The translations under genes were made by a program, and so were the position numbers. Under the pieces are notes generated by a model. The model did no database searches. It had not been told where the DNA came from and saw nothing but the letters and a program-made list of their open reading frames with translations. 64,000 bases of DNA. Source: Aliivibrio fischeri ATCC 7744 = JCM 18803 = DSM 507. Lineage in GTDB: Bacteria > Pseudomonadota > Gammaproteobacteria > Enterobacterales > Vibrionaceae. Positions within the stretch are counted from its first letter, which is position 1. Every line of letters begins with the position of its first letter. Location: NCBI RefSeq assembly GCF_023983475.1, contig NZ_CP092712.1, positions 1,798,001 through 1,862,000 of the forward strand, in the 5' to 3' direction. Positions 8,439 through 18,240 of this stretch are shown here, piece by piece.

Positions 8439-9268
8439 TCAGCTTAGAGCGAGCTAGTCAGCTACTTGGCATTACAAGACAATGTATATACCAACAAGAA
8501 CGTAGAGCTCTGAAACGTGCCGTTGAACTTTCACCGGTTAAAAATATGGTGCAAGAAATTCGTCGATATATGCCTCGTATTGGAGGTAAAAAATTATATT
8601 TTTTACTTAAGCCCAAATTCATCACTCATGGCATAAAGTTAGGCAGAGATAACTTTTTTTCCTATTTAAGAAATGAGTGCTTATTAGTAAAACCTAAACG
8701 AAGTTATACAAAAACTACCTATAGTAAGCATTGGATGAAAAAACATCCTAATTTACTTAAAGAAGTAACACCTCAAGCATCTGAAGAGGTTTTTGTTAGT
8801 GATATCACTTACGTTCAATCACAAAAAGGTATTCATTATTTATCTTTAGTAACAGATGCTTATAGTCGAAAGATAATGGGATATGAATTAAGTGATGAAA
8901 TGAAAGCTACTGATGTAGTCAAAGCTCTTGATATGGCGATAGATAGCCGTCAATATCAAAGGAGTACGATTCATCATTCAGACCGAGGATTACAGTATTG
9001 TTCAAAGGTTTATCAGGAAAAATTGAATAAAAATGATATTAAGCCATCAATGACGGATGGTTATGATTGCTATCAAAATGCATTAGCAGAGCGAATAAAT
9101 GGGATACTTAAACAAGAGTTTCTTTTGTATGACTGTAAAGATTTAGAGGAGTTAAGGCATTTAGTTGAAGAATCTATTTTTATTTATAATGAAATGCGGC
9201 CACATTTAAGCTTGGGAATGAGTACACCAAATCAAGTACACAAAAAAGCCAAGTGCGTACGCACTTAG
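8435..9268 (+). CDS. IS3-family transposase OrfB (integrase core)
   Basis: 277 residues with an rve integrase domain. Catalytic residues are D123 (SDITYV), D183 (HSDRG) and E219 (LAERING). The last two are separated by 35 residues, the DD(35)E signature of IS3. It lies in the -1 frame relative to orfA and overlaps it by 4 bases. No damage is visible, so the element looks active. Confidence 0.95.
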   Translation: MISLERASQLLGITRQCIYQQERRALKRAVELSPVKNMVQEIRRYMPRIGGKKLYFLLKPKFITHGIKLGRDNFFSYLRNECLLVKPKRSYTKTTYSKHWMKKHPNLLKEVTPQASEEVFVSDITYVQSQKGIHYLSLVTDAYSRKIMGYELSDEMKATDVVKALDMAIDSRQYQRSTIHHSDRGLQYCSKVYQEKLNKNDIKPSMTDGYDCYQNALAERINGILKQEFLLYDCKDLEELRHLVEESIFIYNEMRPHLSLGMSTPNQVHKKAKCVRT

Positions 9269-9322
9269 CTTTCAATTAAAAATCGTCAACGTATTTTAGG
9301 ACGAGACACTTAAAAACCAATA

Positions 9323-12300
9323 TTAATGGGAAATTCGCCCTTTAATATCATGATCTAATTCTTTATTTAGTAAGTCTTCAACATAACCTGGAGAATGCGT
9401 TCCACCCGAGATTAAGCGATACATTGCAGGAATAACAAACAAGGTTACCAAGGTCGCAAATGCCATACCAAAGAAGATGACCGTACCAACCGCTACTCGG
9501 CTTTCATAGCCAGCACCTGTTGATACAATCAATGGAATTGCACCAGCAAGTGTTGTAAATGCAGTCATTAGAATTGGTCGTAAACGTCGAGCAGAGGCAT
9601 CTACAATCGCCTGTTCAAGTTCAACGCCTTTATCTCGTAATTGGTTGGCAAATTCCACGATTAAAATACCGTTTTTAGTCACCATACCAATTAGCATGAT
9701 CATACCGATCTGACTATATATATTCAGGCCTTGATTCATTAACAACAAACCTAAGAAACCACCAAATACCCCCATTGGCACCGTAAACATAACAACCAAC
9801 GGGTTAATAAAGCTTTCAAACTGTGCTGCCAATACCAAATAAGCCACTAATAGAGCTAAGCCAAACACAACAAGAATACTGGATTGGTTCTCTTTAAAGT
9901 CTTTAGATTCGCCAGTATAACCAACAGATATATCACTCGGTAATATCTCAATCGCCTTCGCATCCAGATAATTCAATGCGTCACCTAAGGTTGCACCATC
10001 CTTTAAATTAGCACTTAAGGTAATCGATTTTTGCTTATTAATATGTGATAAACGAATAGCCGATGCGACTTCATTAATCTTAGTGACCGTATCAAGTGTC
10101 ACCAAATCCCCTGATGACGTTCGCATATAAATCTGGCTTAAGTCAGCAGCATTATTAAAACTGTTTTCATCGCCGCGAAGATAAACATCATATTCTTCCC
10201 CACGTTCAACAAATGTCGTTTCACTTTTACCACCGAGCATGATTTCAAGGGTATCCGAAATATCAGAGATCTTAATACCTAACTCCGCAGCACGGTGGCG
10301 ATCAACCGACACCACTAATTCAGGTGTTTTTTCTGAATAGTTAATATCAGCACCTTCCATTAATGGGCTGTTATTCGCTTCTGCTTTTAATATCTCGCCC
10401 CATTTTTGCAATTCACTGTAATCTGAGCCGCCCAAGACAAATTGAACCGGTTCGCTTGAGCCACCACGGAAGCCTGGCATCATTGGAAATACACGCACAT
10501 CAGGAATATCAGCAAGTGCTTTTCGGATCACTCCCAACCCTTGTTGAGCCGTTAAATCACGATCTTCCCAGTCCTCTAGGATCATAATAACAAAACCCGT
10601 TTGATCCCCTGCATTACCACCAAACGCTGGTGATTGAATACTAAATGATTTCAAAAAGCCTTTACCCAATAACGGCATTAAACGCTCTTCAACAATATCC
10701 ATATTCGAGCTCATGCGATTGTAACTGGTTGCATCCGCACCTCGAACAAAAGCAAATAATACGCCACGGTCTTCCTGTGGTGTTAATTGAGATGGTACGT
10801 ACTGCATCAAGCCATAACTACCACCAATACACGCAAGAATAATCACAGGGGCCAAAAAACGCCACGCTACGGCTTTCGATACTGCTTTACGATAAGTACG
10901 CTCTAATGCTGAGAAAACTTTATCGATAAATAAGTTAAAACGATTCGGCTTCACATTTGCTTTTAAAATCTTACTACCTAAAACTGGTGTTAACGTTAAA
11001 GCGATTAATGAAGAGAACAGCACTGACATAGCAAGTAGCACTGAAAATTCAGTAAAGAGCAAACCAACCATTCCATCCATAAATGAAATTGGTAAGAACA
11101 CCATAACAAGCACTAAGGTTGTCGCTATAACGGCAAAGCCTACTTCTCTCGCTCCTTTATAAGCAGCAAGTAATGGTGACTCTCCTTTTTCTAAATGATG
11201 GAAAATATTTTCAACCACTACAATGGCGTCATCCACCACCAAACCAATGGATAAAATCAACGCCATCAAGGTGATTAAGTTAATAGAAAAACCAAAGTAA
11301 TAAGCGGCAATAAATGACGATATTAATGAAACAGGAACGGTTACCGCAGGGATCAAGGTTGCACGAGCTTGACCAATAAAGATATACAGAACCAGAATAA
11401 CCAGCCCACCAGTGATAAATAGTGTGCTATAGACCTCCGCAATTGAACGCTCAATAAATACCGTTGAGTCATAATCAATGGCTAAACGAGTCCCTTTTGG
11501 CAAAAATTGCTGGATCTTAGCGACTTCTTCGTGAACTAAGTTTGCCACATCTAATGGGTTGGCATCTGATTGAGGAACGATCCCCATACTAACGTTTACT
11601 ACGCCATCGCTTTTAAATGTTGAGTTTTCATTTTCTGCACCAATAAATACATCAGCAACATCTTTTAAATAAATCGGTGTTCCATCACTGGCTGTTTTCA
11701 CCACCAAGTAATTAAAGTCTTCTGCCTTATTATATAAACGCTCAGTTCTAACCGACATAACAATGGCATCATTTCGAACTTCACCGCCAGGACTTTCAAT
11801 ATTTTCAGAACGAAGTGCTGCTGTAATGTCTGATGCCGTTACGCCACGTCCGGCCATTAAATCCGGTTGTAGCTTCACATACATCACTTTATAAAGGCCG
11901 CCAGAGACATCAACAGAACTCACACCAGTAATTAAGCTAAAACGGTCAACCAATACACGTTCGATGTAATCAGTTAACTCGGTTCGGTCCATTACACTTG
12001 AGCTTAAATTAATATAAAGAGAGGCTTCACCACTGCCGTTATTTTTAAATACAATGGGATCATCCGCTTCATCAGGTAAGCTACGTTGTGCACGAGCAAC
12101 CGCATCACGAACATCACTCACGCCTGTATTTAAGTCATACCCTAGATCAAAAGTAATCATGATACGAGACATGCTATTTCGCGTAGTAGACTCGATCTCA
12201 TCAATCCCGCTGATACCAGAGAGCTGGTCTTCTAATACCGTTGTAATTTGGCTTTCAATAATGGTAGCAGAGGCCCCTTCATAACGCGTACTGATCGAAA

Positions 12301-12433
12301 CGACCGGGCTTTCAATATCAGGCATTTCACGAACAGCCAATTTACTGAACGACACCGCACCAAATACACATAACAGCAAACTTAAAACAATGGCAACGAC
12401 CGGCCTTTTTACTGAAACATCAGATAACCACAT
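9323..12433 (-). CDS. RND multidrug efflux transporter (HAE1/AcrB-type permease)
   Basis: 1036 residues, normal for HAE1 pumps: 12 membrane helices and two large periplasmic loops. The proton-relay aspartates are present in SIGLVVDDAIVVVENI, and the relay lysine in MVTKNGILIVEF. It exports lipophilic drugs or similar compounds using proton flow, working with the adaptor encoded 2 bases upstream and an outer-membrane channel not encoded here. The stop lies only 14 bases from the end of IS3 copy 1, so the IS separates the gene from its probable original terminator at 7960-7993. Substrate unknown. Confidence 0.92.
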   Translation of the reverse strand: MWLSDVSVKRPVVAIVLSLLLCVFGAVSFSKLAVREMPDIESPVVSISTRYEGASATIIESQITTVLEDQLSGISGIDEIESTTRNSMSRIMITFDLGYDLNTGVSDVRDAVARAQRSLPDEADDPIVFKNNGSGEASLYINLSSSVMDRTELTDYIERVLVDRFSLITGVSSVDVSGGLYKVMYVKLQPDLMAGRGVTASDITAALRSENIESPGGEVRNDAIVMSVRTERLYNKAEDFNYLVVKTASDGTPIYLKDVADVFIGAENENSTFKSDGVVNVSMGIVPQSDANPLDVANLVHEEVAKIQQFLPKGTRLAIDYDSTVFIERSIAEVYSTLFITGGLVILVLYIFIGQARATLIPAVTVPVSLISSFIAAYYFGFSINLITLMALILSIGLVVDDAIVVVENIFHHLEKGESPLLAAYKGAREVGFAVIATTLVLVMVFLPISFMDGMVGLLFTEFSVLLAMSVLFSSLIALTLTPVLGSKILKANVKPNRFNLFIDKVFSALERTYRKAVSKAVAWRFLAPVIILACIGGSYGLMQYVPSQLTPQEDRGVLFAFVRGADATSYNRMSSNMDIVEERLMPLLGKGFLKSFSIQSPAFGGNAGDQTGFVIMILEDWEDRDLTAQQGLGVIRKALADIPDVRVFPMMPGFRGGSSEPVQFVLGGSDYSELQKWGEILKAEANNSPLMEGADINYSEKTPELVVSVDRHRAAELGIKISDISDTLEIMLGGKSETTFVERGEEYDVYLRGDENSFNNAADLSQIYMRTSSGDLVTLDTVTKINEVASAIRLSHINKQKSITLSANLKDGATLGDALNYLDAKAIEILPSDISVGYTGESKDFKENQSSILVVFGLALLVAYLVLAAQFESFINPLVVMFTVPMGVFGGFLGLLLMNQGLNIYSQIGMIMLIGMVTKNGILIVEFANQLRDKGVELEQAIVDASARRLRPILMTAFTTLAGAIPLIVSTGAGYESRVAVGTVIFFGMAFATLVTLFVIPAMYRLISGGTHSPGYVEDLLNKELDHDIKGRISH

Positions 12434-12435
12434 GA

Positions 12436-13482
12436 TTACTGTACCTCAGTTTTATTTTGTTCAAGTTGTTTAACCGTCACACCATCACGCATGTTCACTA
12501 AACCTTGAACGACAATTTCATCACCAACATTTAAACCACTCGCGATGACAACACGGTTTTCAACACGAGCGCCTAAAGTAACTTCGGTGCGAATTGCTTT
12601 GTTATCTTCACCTATTACATAGACATAACGCTTAGTACCTGAATACTCTAAAGCTTGAACTGGAATAATTGGGGCATTAATAGCAGGAAAATCTAACGTT
12701 GCAGCCATCAGCATTCCCGGCTTCATTTTTAAATCTTTATTCGGAAACTCAATACGAACACGTAAATTCAACGTTTCTGCATTAATTCGTGAATCAACAC
12801 CTATCAATTTTCCTGAAAACACTGAGTTTTCCCACGCTTGACTCGTTGCTTCTACATTCATCCCCACAGAAAGCATTGATAGGTAACGTTCTGGTACTTG
12901 CAAGTCGAGTTGCATAACAGATAAGTTATCTAACGTCAGTAATTCCGTACCAGCACTCACCATTTTTCCTCGACTAAAATCAATAAAACCAACCGTACCA
13001 GCAAAAGGAGCAGAGATATGAAGATCAGATAAATCTGCATTTGCTGCATCTAAACGAGCTTGAGCAATATCAACGCTGGCTTTTTGTCCATCAATTTCAG
13101 TTTGAGTAATGGCATTCTTTTTCGCTAAGCGCTGAAATTCTGTTAATTTACGTTTTTCATCATTTAAATAAGCACGAGCCTCTTTAATAGCCGCAATCGC
13201 CTTATCGTCATTAAGTTGAACGACTAACTGCCCTTTTCTTACATTTTGGTTAGCTTTAACCGCAATACGCTCAATCTTTCCAGCAACCTCAGGAGAGATC
13301 ACAACAGACTCAGAAGCCTTTAGTTTTCCGATTAATGATAATGATTGAGATATTTCATGAGTAGCCACTTCTTCAGAAAGAACAGCAACCGACTGATTTC
13401 CTCTTGTTTTCTTAGCATAAGAAGGAGTTGATAAAGTGCATGCTAATAAAACGACTAGAGCGATAGACTTAGTTTTATTCAT
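12436..13482 (-). CDS. RND efflux periplasmic adaptor (membrane fusion protein)
   Basis: 348 residues. A signal peptide ends near TPSYA|KK. Lipoyl-like halves and the alpha-hairpin (about 95-150) follow, with SPEVAGKIERIAVKANQNVRKGQLV typical of HlyD/AcrA adaptors. The C-terminal beta-barrel and membrane-proximal domain include GLNVGDEIVVQGL. It bridges the pump and an outer-membrane channel. It is first in a two-gene operon, with the pump ATG 2 bases after its stop. No TetR-type regulator gene is adjacent. Confidence 0.92.
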   Translation of the reverse strand: MNKTKSIALVVLLACTLSTPSYAKKTRGNQSVAVLSEEVATHEISQSLSLIGKLKASESVVISPEVAGKIERIAVKANQNVRKGQLVVQLNDDKAIAAIKEARAYLNDEKRKLTEFQRLAKKNAITQTEIDGQKASVDIAQARLDAANADLSDLHISAPFAGTVGFIDFSRGKMVSAGTELLTLDNLSVMQLDLQVPERYLSMLSVGMNVEATSQAWENSVFSGKLIGVDSRINAETLNLRVRIEFPNKDLKMKPGMLMAATLDFPAINAPIIPVQALEYSGTKRYVYVIGEDNKAIRTEVTLGARVENRVVIASGLNVGDEIVVQGLVNMRDGVTVKQLEQNKTEVQ

Positions 13483-13699
13483 ATTGATACTTATAATCTA
13501 AATGATGGAATTAATTTCTGTCCATAGTTTACCAAGGTAAAGACCTTTTGTTCGTCAATGAATGTAAAGATGACGAAATAAACTGTAAAAACAACTGCTT
13601 CTATATGACTGATATTGAGTTATTTTGTTCCGATATGGCGAATTTTACTCCTTTTTGACGAAAAACCCATCATTCAAACCAAAAATCAAAGAAAAGTGC
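13483..13699. other. Intergenic region upstream of the efflux operon
   Basis: About 220 AT-rich bases between the start of the adaptor gene and the tRNA-Tyr promoter. It should hold the efflux promoter on the minus strand. I see no convincing operator or small gene. Confidence 0.5.
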
Positions 13700-13727
13700 T
13701 TTACAGAAAAACGAAGTTTGCTATTAT
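13700..13727 (+). promoter_or_regulatory. Promoter of the tRNA-Tyr array
   Basis: TTTACA (13700-13705), 16 bases, TATTAT (13722-13727), then the GC-rich stretch CGCTCCGCAC, as in stringently controlled stable-RNA promoters. The first tRNA-Tyr starts 59 bases after the -10 box. Confidence 0.65.
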
Positions 13728-13786
13728 TCGCTCCGCACTTGGCAAGGTCGTTGGGAAAACTCTCGCTAAGTATAAAAATTCTCGTT

Positions 13787-13870
<84 letters not shown>

Positions 13871-13952
13871 TTATTCAGTTAATTGATTCATCAGTTAACA
13901 CACTTGATTGCTCCTTTGGGAAAAGAGTAAGTTAAGTATAAAAATACCCGCT

Positions 13953-14036
<84 letters not shown>

Positions 14037-14118
14037 TTATTAAGTTAATTGATTCATCAGTTAACGCACTTGATTGCTCCTTTGGGAAAAGAGTTAATTA
14101 AGTATAAAAATACCCGCT

Positions 14119-14202
<84 letters not shown>

Positions 14203-14284
14203 TTATTCAGTTAATTGATACGTCAGTTAACAAACTTGATTACTCCTTTGGGAAAAGAGTTAGTTAAGTATAAAAATACCCGCT

Positions 14285-14368
<84 letters not shown>

Positions 14369-14450
14369 TTATTCAGTTAATTGATACGTCAGTTAACAAA
14401 CTTGATTACTCCTTTGGGAAAAGAGTTAGTTAAGTATAAAAATACCCGCT

Positions 14451-14534
<84 letters not shown>

Positions 14535-14616
14535 TTATTCAGTTAATTGACTCGTCAGTTAACGCACTTGATTGCTCCTTTGGGAAAAGAGTTAGTTAAG
14601 TATAAAAATACCCGCT

Positions 14617-14700
<84 letters not shown>

Positions 14701-14723
14701 TTATTTATCTCGTAAGAGATCGA

Positions 14724-14756
14724 AAAGCCAATTCAGAAATGAGTTGGCTTTTTTTG
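14724..14756 (+). terminator. Terminator of the tRNA-Tyr array
   Basis: AAAGCCAA...TTGGCTTT hairpin followed by a run of seven T. Confidence 0.85.
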
Positions 14757-14857
14757 TGCCTGTAATACCTACCTATTGATTTCCTGCACAATTGTCTGAG
14801 TAACTACGGATCTAAATTGAAATAAATTTTATCCTTAAATACCCCTTGCCAAAATAA

Positions 14858-14873
14858 CTGTATAAATATACAG
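14858..14873 (+). promoter_or_regulatory. LexA (SOS) box overlapping the promoter of the 62-aa gene
   Basis: CTGT-ATAAATAT-ACAG is a perfect CTGT-N8-ACAG SOS box with flanking AA/TT symmetry. A -35-like TTGCCA (14846-14851) and a -10-like TACAGT (14869-14874) are 17 bases apart, so the box would block the -10 element. Confidence 0.75.
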
Positions 14874-14912
14874 TTACCCTGTTTTGTTAAATATAGAAAT
14901 AGAGGCATTACA

Positions 14913-15101
14913 ATGCACATTGCACAAGTTCAAAAGCAGCAAGAACCGTCACAATGGAAAACATGTAGCTTATGTAATAAAGAGGCTTTTTGTCATCCTT
15001 CTACTAGTGTCACAATGGCTTGGATAAAAGCAGGTTTAGGTCAACAAAAATGCACGTGGCGCTGTGAGACATGTCAGCCAAGTGCTAGATTAATAAACTA
15101 A
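14913..15101 (+). CDS. Small Cys-rich protein, probably SOS-regulated
   Basis: 62 residues with Cys at 18, 21, 27, 47, 51 and 54. The pattern is CxxC, then CxxxCxxC, like a small zinc-binding fold. No signal peptide or membrane segment. An AGAGG ribosome site lies 7 bases before ATG, and a perfect LexA box lies 40 bases upstream, which strongly supports a real gene expressed after DNA damage. It is followed 96 bases later by the DNA-repair gene xthA, which has its own ribosome site. I do not recognise the family. A nucleic-acid-binding role is only a guess. Confidence 0.65.
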   Translation: MHIAQVQKQQEPSQWKTCSLCNKEAFCHPSTSVTMAWIKAGLGQQKCTWRCETCQPSARLIN

Positions 15102-15197
15102 ACTTACATGACTTAATGCCAATTAATGTTAGTATCATTATATTAAAGATCCTCGCTCAACTAGGATTGACTATATTTATAAGGACTTGATAACCCA

Positions 15198-16031
15198 ATG
15201 AAAGTAATCTCATTTAATATAAATGGCCTTCGTGCTCGCCTTCACCAATTACAAGCGATCATTGATAAGCACAACCCTGATGTTATTGGTCTTCAAGAGA
15301 TCAAAGTTCATAATGAAATGTTCCCAGTCGAAGCCGTCGAAGCGATGGGCTATAAAGTGTACTTCCATGGCCAAAAAGCACATTACGGTGTGGCTATGCT
15401 ATGTAAACAAGAACCAATTTCTGTGCAATATGGTTTTGATACGGATACAGAAGAACATCAAAAGCGCATGATCATGACTACTCATCAGCGTGAAGATGGC
15501 TCAAAAATAACGGTAATGAATGGTTACTTCCCGCAAGGTGACAATATTAAGCACGAAACAAAATTTCCGTATAAACGCCAATTCTACAAAGATTTGATGA
15601 CTCATTTGCATACACACCATACTAACGATGAAGAGATCATCGTCATGGGCGATATTAATATCAGCCCTATCGATGCAGATATCGGTATCGGTGAACCAAA
15701 CGCAAAACGTTGGTTAAAAACAGGCAAATGCTCGTTCCAACCAGAAGAGCGTGAATGGTTACAAACATTAAAAGATTGGGGGTTTGAAGACACGTTCCGT
15801 AATCTTCACCCTGAAGTAACCGATCAATTCTCGTGGTTTGATTATCGTTCAAAAGGGTTTGTAGATAACCGTGGTTTACGCATTGATGTCATTATGGCAA
15901 CACCAACATTAGCAGCAAAATGTACAGAATCTGGCATTGATTACGAATTACGTGGTATTGAAAAGCCTTCAGATCACGCACCAATTTGGTCAACATTCTG
16001 TCTCGTCCTAAAATACGTTGACGATTTTTAA
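15198..16031 (+). CDS. xthA: Exodeoxyribonuclease III, C-terminus altered by IS insertion
   Basis: An EEP-family nuclease starting [18 protein letters not shown]. It has LQEIKV with the metal-binding glutamate, MGDINISP and the C-terminal [12 protein letters not shown] with the catalytic Asp-His. It removes 3' blocks and cuts abasic sites in base-excision repair. IS3 copy 2 entered right after Phe267. The uninterrupted sequence, with TTC of 15998 joined to AAATAA at 17312, would have ended WSTFK-stop at 268 residues, the E. coli length. The frame now reads ten IS-encoded residues ([10 protein letters not shown]) instead of the final Lys. All catalytic residues remain, so activity is likely kept. 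Confidence 0.93.
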   Translation: MKVISFNINGLRARLHQLQAIIDKHNPDVIGLQEIKVHNEMFPVEAVEAMGYKVYFHGQKAHYGVAMLCKQEPISVQYGFDTDTEEHQKRMIMTTHQREDGSKITVMNGYFPQGDNIKHETKFPYKRQFYKDLMTHLHTHHTNDEEIIVMGDINISPIDADIGIGEPNAKRWLKTGKCSFQPEEREWLQTLKDWGFEDTFRNLHPEVTDQFSWFDYRSKGFVDNRGLRIDVIMATPTLAAKCTESGIDYELRGIEKPSDHAPIWSTFCLVLKYVDDF

Positions 16032-16038
16032 TTGAAAG

Positions 16039-16872
16039 CTAAGTGCGTACGCACTTGGCTTTTTTGTGTACTTGATTTGGTGTACTCATTCCCAAGCTTA
16101 AATGTGGCCGCATTTCATTATAAATAAAAATAGATTCTTCAACTAAATGCCTTAACTCCTCTAAATCTTTACAGTCATACAAAAGAAACTCTTGTTTAAG
16201 TATCCCATTTATTCGCTCTGCTAATGCATTTTGATAGCAATCATAACCATCCGTCATTGATGGCTTAATATCATTTTTATTCAATTTTTCCTGATAAACC
16301 TTTGAACAATACTGTAATCCTCGGTCTGAATGATGAATCGTACTCCTTTGATATTGACGGCTATCTATCGCCATATCAAGAGCTTTGACTACATCAGTAG
16401 CTTTCATTTCATCACTTAATTCATATCCCATTATCTTTCGACTATAAGCATCTGTTACTAAAGATAAATAATGAATACCTTTTTGTGATTGAACGTAAGT
16501 GATATCACTAACAAAAACCTCTTCAGATGCTTGAGGTGTTACTTCTTTAAGTAAATTAGGATGTTTTTTCATCCAATGCTTACTATAGGTAGTTTTTGTA
16601 TAACTTCGTTTAGGTTTTACTAATAAGCACTCATTTCTTAAATAGGAAAAAAAGTTATCTCTGCCTAACTTTATGCCATGAGTGATGAATTTGGGCTTAA
16701 GTAAAAAATATAATTTTTTACCTCCAATACGAGGCATATATCGACGAATTTCTTGCACCATATTTTTAACCGGTGAAAGTTCAACGGCACGTTTCAGAGC
16801 TCTACGTTCTTGTTGGTATATACATTGTCTTGTAATGCCAAGTAGCTGACTAGCTCGCTCTAAGCTGATCAT
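16039..16872 (-). CDS. IS3-family transposase OrfB (copy 2)
   Basis: 277 residues, identical to OrfB of copy 1, with D123, D183 and E219 of the DD(35)E core. It overlaps orfA by 4 bases. Confidence 0.95.
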   Translation of the reverse strand: MISLERASQLLGITRQCIYQQERRALKRAVELSPVKNMVQEIRRYMPRIGGKKLYFLLKPKFITHGIKLGRDNFFSYLRNECLLVKPKRSYTKTTYSKHWMKKHPNLLKEVTPQASEEVFVSDITYVQSQKGIHYLSLVTDAYSRKIMGYELSDEMKATDVVKALDMAIDSRQYQRSTIHHSDRGLQYCSKVYQEKLNKNDIKPSMTDGYDCYQNALAERINGILKQEFLLYDCKDLEELRHLVEESIFIYNEMRPHLSLGMSTPNQVHKKAKCVRT

Positions 16873-17267
16873 TTTCTGCTTTTGAAGACTTCTTGCTCCT
16901 TGGCAATATACTTTTTTCTAAGGCCTGCACCATGTTCTGCGTCCATGATATTCACTACTTCATTAAGTAATAAATTACGCATTCTTTCATCATCAAGCTC
17001 TCGCTCTAAACGTTTAATTTTTTGTGCAGGCGATTCTTTCGCTTTCGGGGATTTAGGCATAATAATCTTAGGTGATTGAGACCAGTCCATCTTACCGTGT
17101 TTTCTTAACCAAGTAAGTACGGTAGATCGACCTTGAATGCCATAAATGTTTTGAGCTTGCTTATAGGTCATATCGCCTTTTTCTATAGCGGCAACAAGCT
17201 GCAATTTAAAGCCTAATGAATAATCGCGTTGAGTTCGCTTATTCTTTGTTTTTTCTTGATTTGTCAT
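16869..17267 (-). CDS. IS3-family transposase OrfA (copy 2)
   Basis: 132 residues, identical to OrfA of copy 1. The slippery A-AAA-AAG heptamer lies at 16917-16911 on the minus strand and leads into the orfB frame. Confidence 0.95.
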   Translation of the reverse strand: MTNQEKTKNKRTQRDYSLGFKLQLVAAIEKGDMTYKQAQNIYGIQGRSTVLTWLRKHGKMDWSQSPKIIMPKSPKAKESPAQKIKRLERELDDERMRNLLLNEVVNIMDAEHGAGLRKKYIAKEQEVFKSRK

Positions 17268-17324
17268 ATAAAAGTCCTAAATGTGTAAACACATTTCAGG
17301 ACGAGACATTCAAATAATATGTTT

Positions 17325-17352
17325 AGCCCTCACCAATTTGTGAGGGCTTTTT
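17325..17352 (+). terminator. Original xthA terminator, now displaced
   Basis: AGCCCTCAC-CAATTT-GTGAGGGCT, followed by TTTTT. The IS has moved it about 1.3 kb away from xthA. Confidence 0.85.
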
Positions 17353-17397
17353 TATCCCAATCCATTTCTTACTGCGATTGGTATTTAAGGAAATACA

Positions 17398-18048
17398 ATG
17401 AAATTATTCATCTTTGATCACTGCCCATTTTGTATGAAAGCCAAAATGGTTGCTGGTATAAAAAAGCTACCCGTTGAATTTGTTTATCTTCAAAATGACG
17501 ATGTGAATGCTCGTATTGAAAAAGTGGGCGCTAATATGGTACCTATTTTAGAGAAAAATGATGGTAGCTATATGGCAGAAAGCCTTGATATTGCAAAATA
17601 TCTGGATGAGCATGATCACCATCCAATCATAGAAAAATCAACACACGAAGAAGAGATATCTGAGTGGCTAAACGCAGCAAGACCACTGTTTGCTAAACTT
17701 ACTTTCTCTCGTTGGACTCAACTTTATTTACCTGAATTCGCTCGACCTGAAGCGATTACTTGGTTTACAGAGAAAAAAGAAGAATTCATTGAGATGAGCT
17801 TTGAACAAGCATTAGCAAACAGTAATGAATATATCAATGCATTAAATCCACTATTGGTTAATGCGAACTTCATTACTCTTCCTTCAGAGAAAGGAAATCA
17901 AATCACATGGGATGATATTAATTTTTTCCCATTTATCCGTAATTTGACTGTTGTTAAAGGACTAGATTTTCCACCACACTTAAAAAACTATCTGGAAGAA
18001 ATAAGCGAATTAACTGGTGTTCACCTTTTCTTTGATGTTGCTGTGTAA
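17398..18048 (+). CDS. grxB: Glutaredoxin 2
   Basis: 216 residues. The N-terminal thioredoxin fold carries the CPFC active site (Cys9, Cys12), the cis-proline region is NMVPILEK, and ESLDIAKYLDEH follows. The C-terminal half is an all-helical GST-like domain. Length and layout match Grx2, which reduces protein disulfides and glutathione mixed disulfides in the cytoplasm. Ribosome site AAGGAAATACA precedes ATG. Single-gene unit with its own terminator. Confidence 0.93.
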   Translation: MKLFIFDHCPFCMKAKMVAGIKKLPVEFVYLQNDDVNARIEKVGANMVPILEKNDGSYMAESLDIAKYLDEHDHHPIIEKSTHEEEISEWLNAARPLFAKLTFSRWTQLYLPEFARPEAITWFTEKKEEFIEMSFEQALANSNEYINALNPLLVNANFITLPSEKGNQITWDDINFFPFIRNLTVVKGLDFPPHLKNYLEEISELTGVHLFFDVAV

Positions 18049-18070
18049 TAACAATCTATTTTTAACAATA

Positions 18071-18100
18071 AAAAAGAGCACGTTAATGTGCTCTTTTTCT
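18071..18100. terminator. Terminator between grxB and the small membrane ORF
   Basis: AAAAAGAGCAC-GTTAAT-GTGCTCTTTTT, a symmetric stem with A- and T-runs on both sides, so it can work in both directions. Confidence 0.85.
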
Positions 18101-18108
18101 TATCAAAA

Positions 18109-18240
18109 TTATGCAAACCAGCGTTGATACCAAAGTATTTCACCGTGTTCAATAAAATCAAATACGCTCAAAAACAATGCACAAATAAATACTAACTTTA
18201 TTACTCTTATCAATATTAACGATAATCCCATAACTATCAC
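18109..18240 (-). CDS. Putative 43-aa single-pass membrane protein
   Basis: A GTG at 18240 (MIVMGLSLILIRVIKLVF...) or ATG at 18231 opens a frame of 43 or 40 residues ending QRWFA at a TAA at 18109. There is one strong hydrophobic helix (about residues 5-27) and a charged, aromatic tail (DFIEHGEILWYQRW). AGAGGAAG lies just upstream of the GTG. The gene ends 8 bases before a bidirectional terminator. I do not recognise it. Small single-helix proteins are common and hard to prove from sequence alone. Confidence 0.5.
   Translation of the reverse strand: MIVMGLSLILIRVIKLVFICALFLSVFDFIEHGEILWYQRWFA

Larger units (their letters stand above)
7999..9308 (+). mobile_element. IS3-family insertion sequence, copy 1 (1310 bp)
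   Basis: Terminal inverted repeats TGTCTCGTCCT/AGGACGAGACA. It is flanked on both sides by CTT (7996-7998 and 9309-9311), a 3-bp target duplication as expected for IS3. It carries overlapping orfA and orfB. Internal palindromes AAATGTGTTTACACATTT and AAGTGCGTACGCACTT lie just inside the two ends. It is inserted between the queC terminator and the 3' end of the RND pump gene. The encoded proteins are identical to those of copy 2 at 15999-17308. Confidence 0.95.
15999..17308 (-). mobile_element. IS3-family insertion sequence, copy 2 (1310 bp)
   Basis: Same length, ends (TGTCTCGTCC/GGACGAGACA) and encoded proteins as copy 1, in the opposite orientation. It is flanked by TTC on both sides (15996-15998 and 17309-17311). 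It is inserted one codon before the xthA stop, between the gene and its terminator at 17325. Confidence 0.95.
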
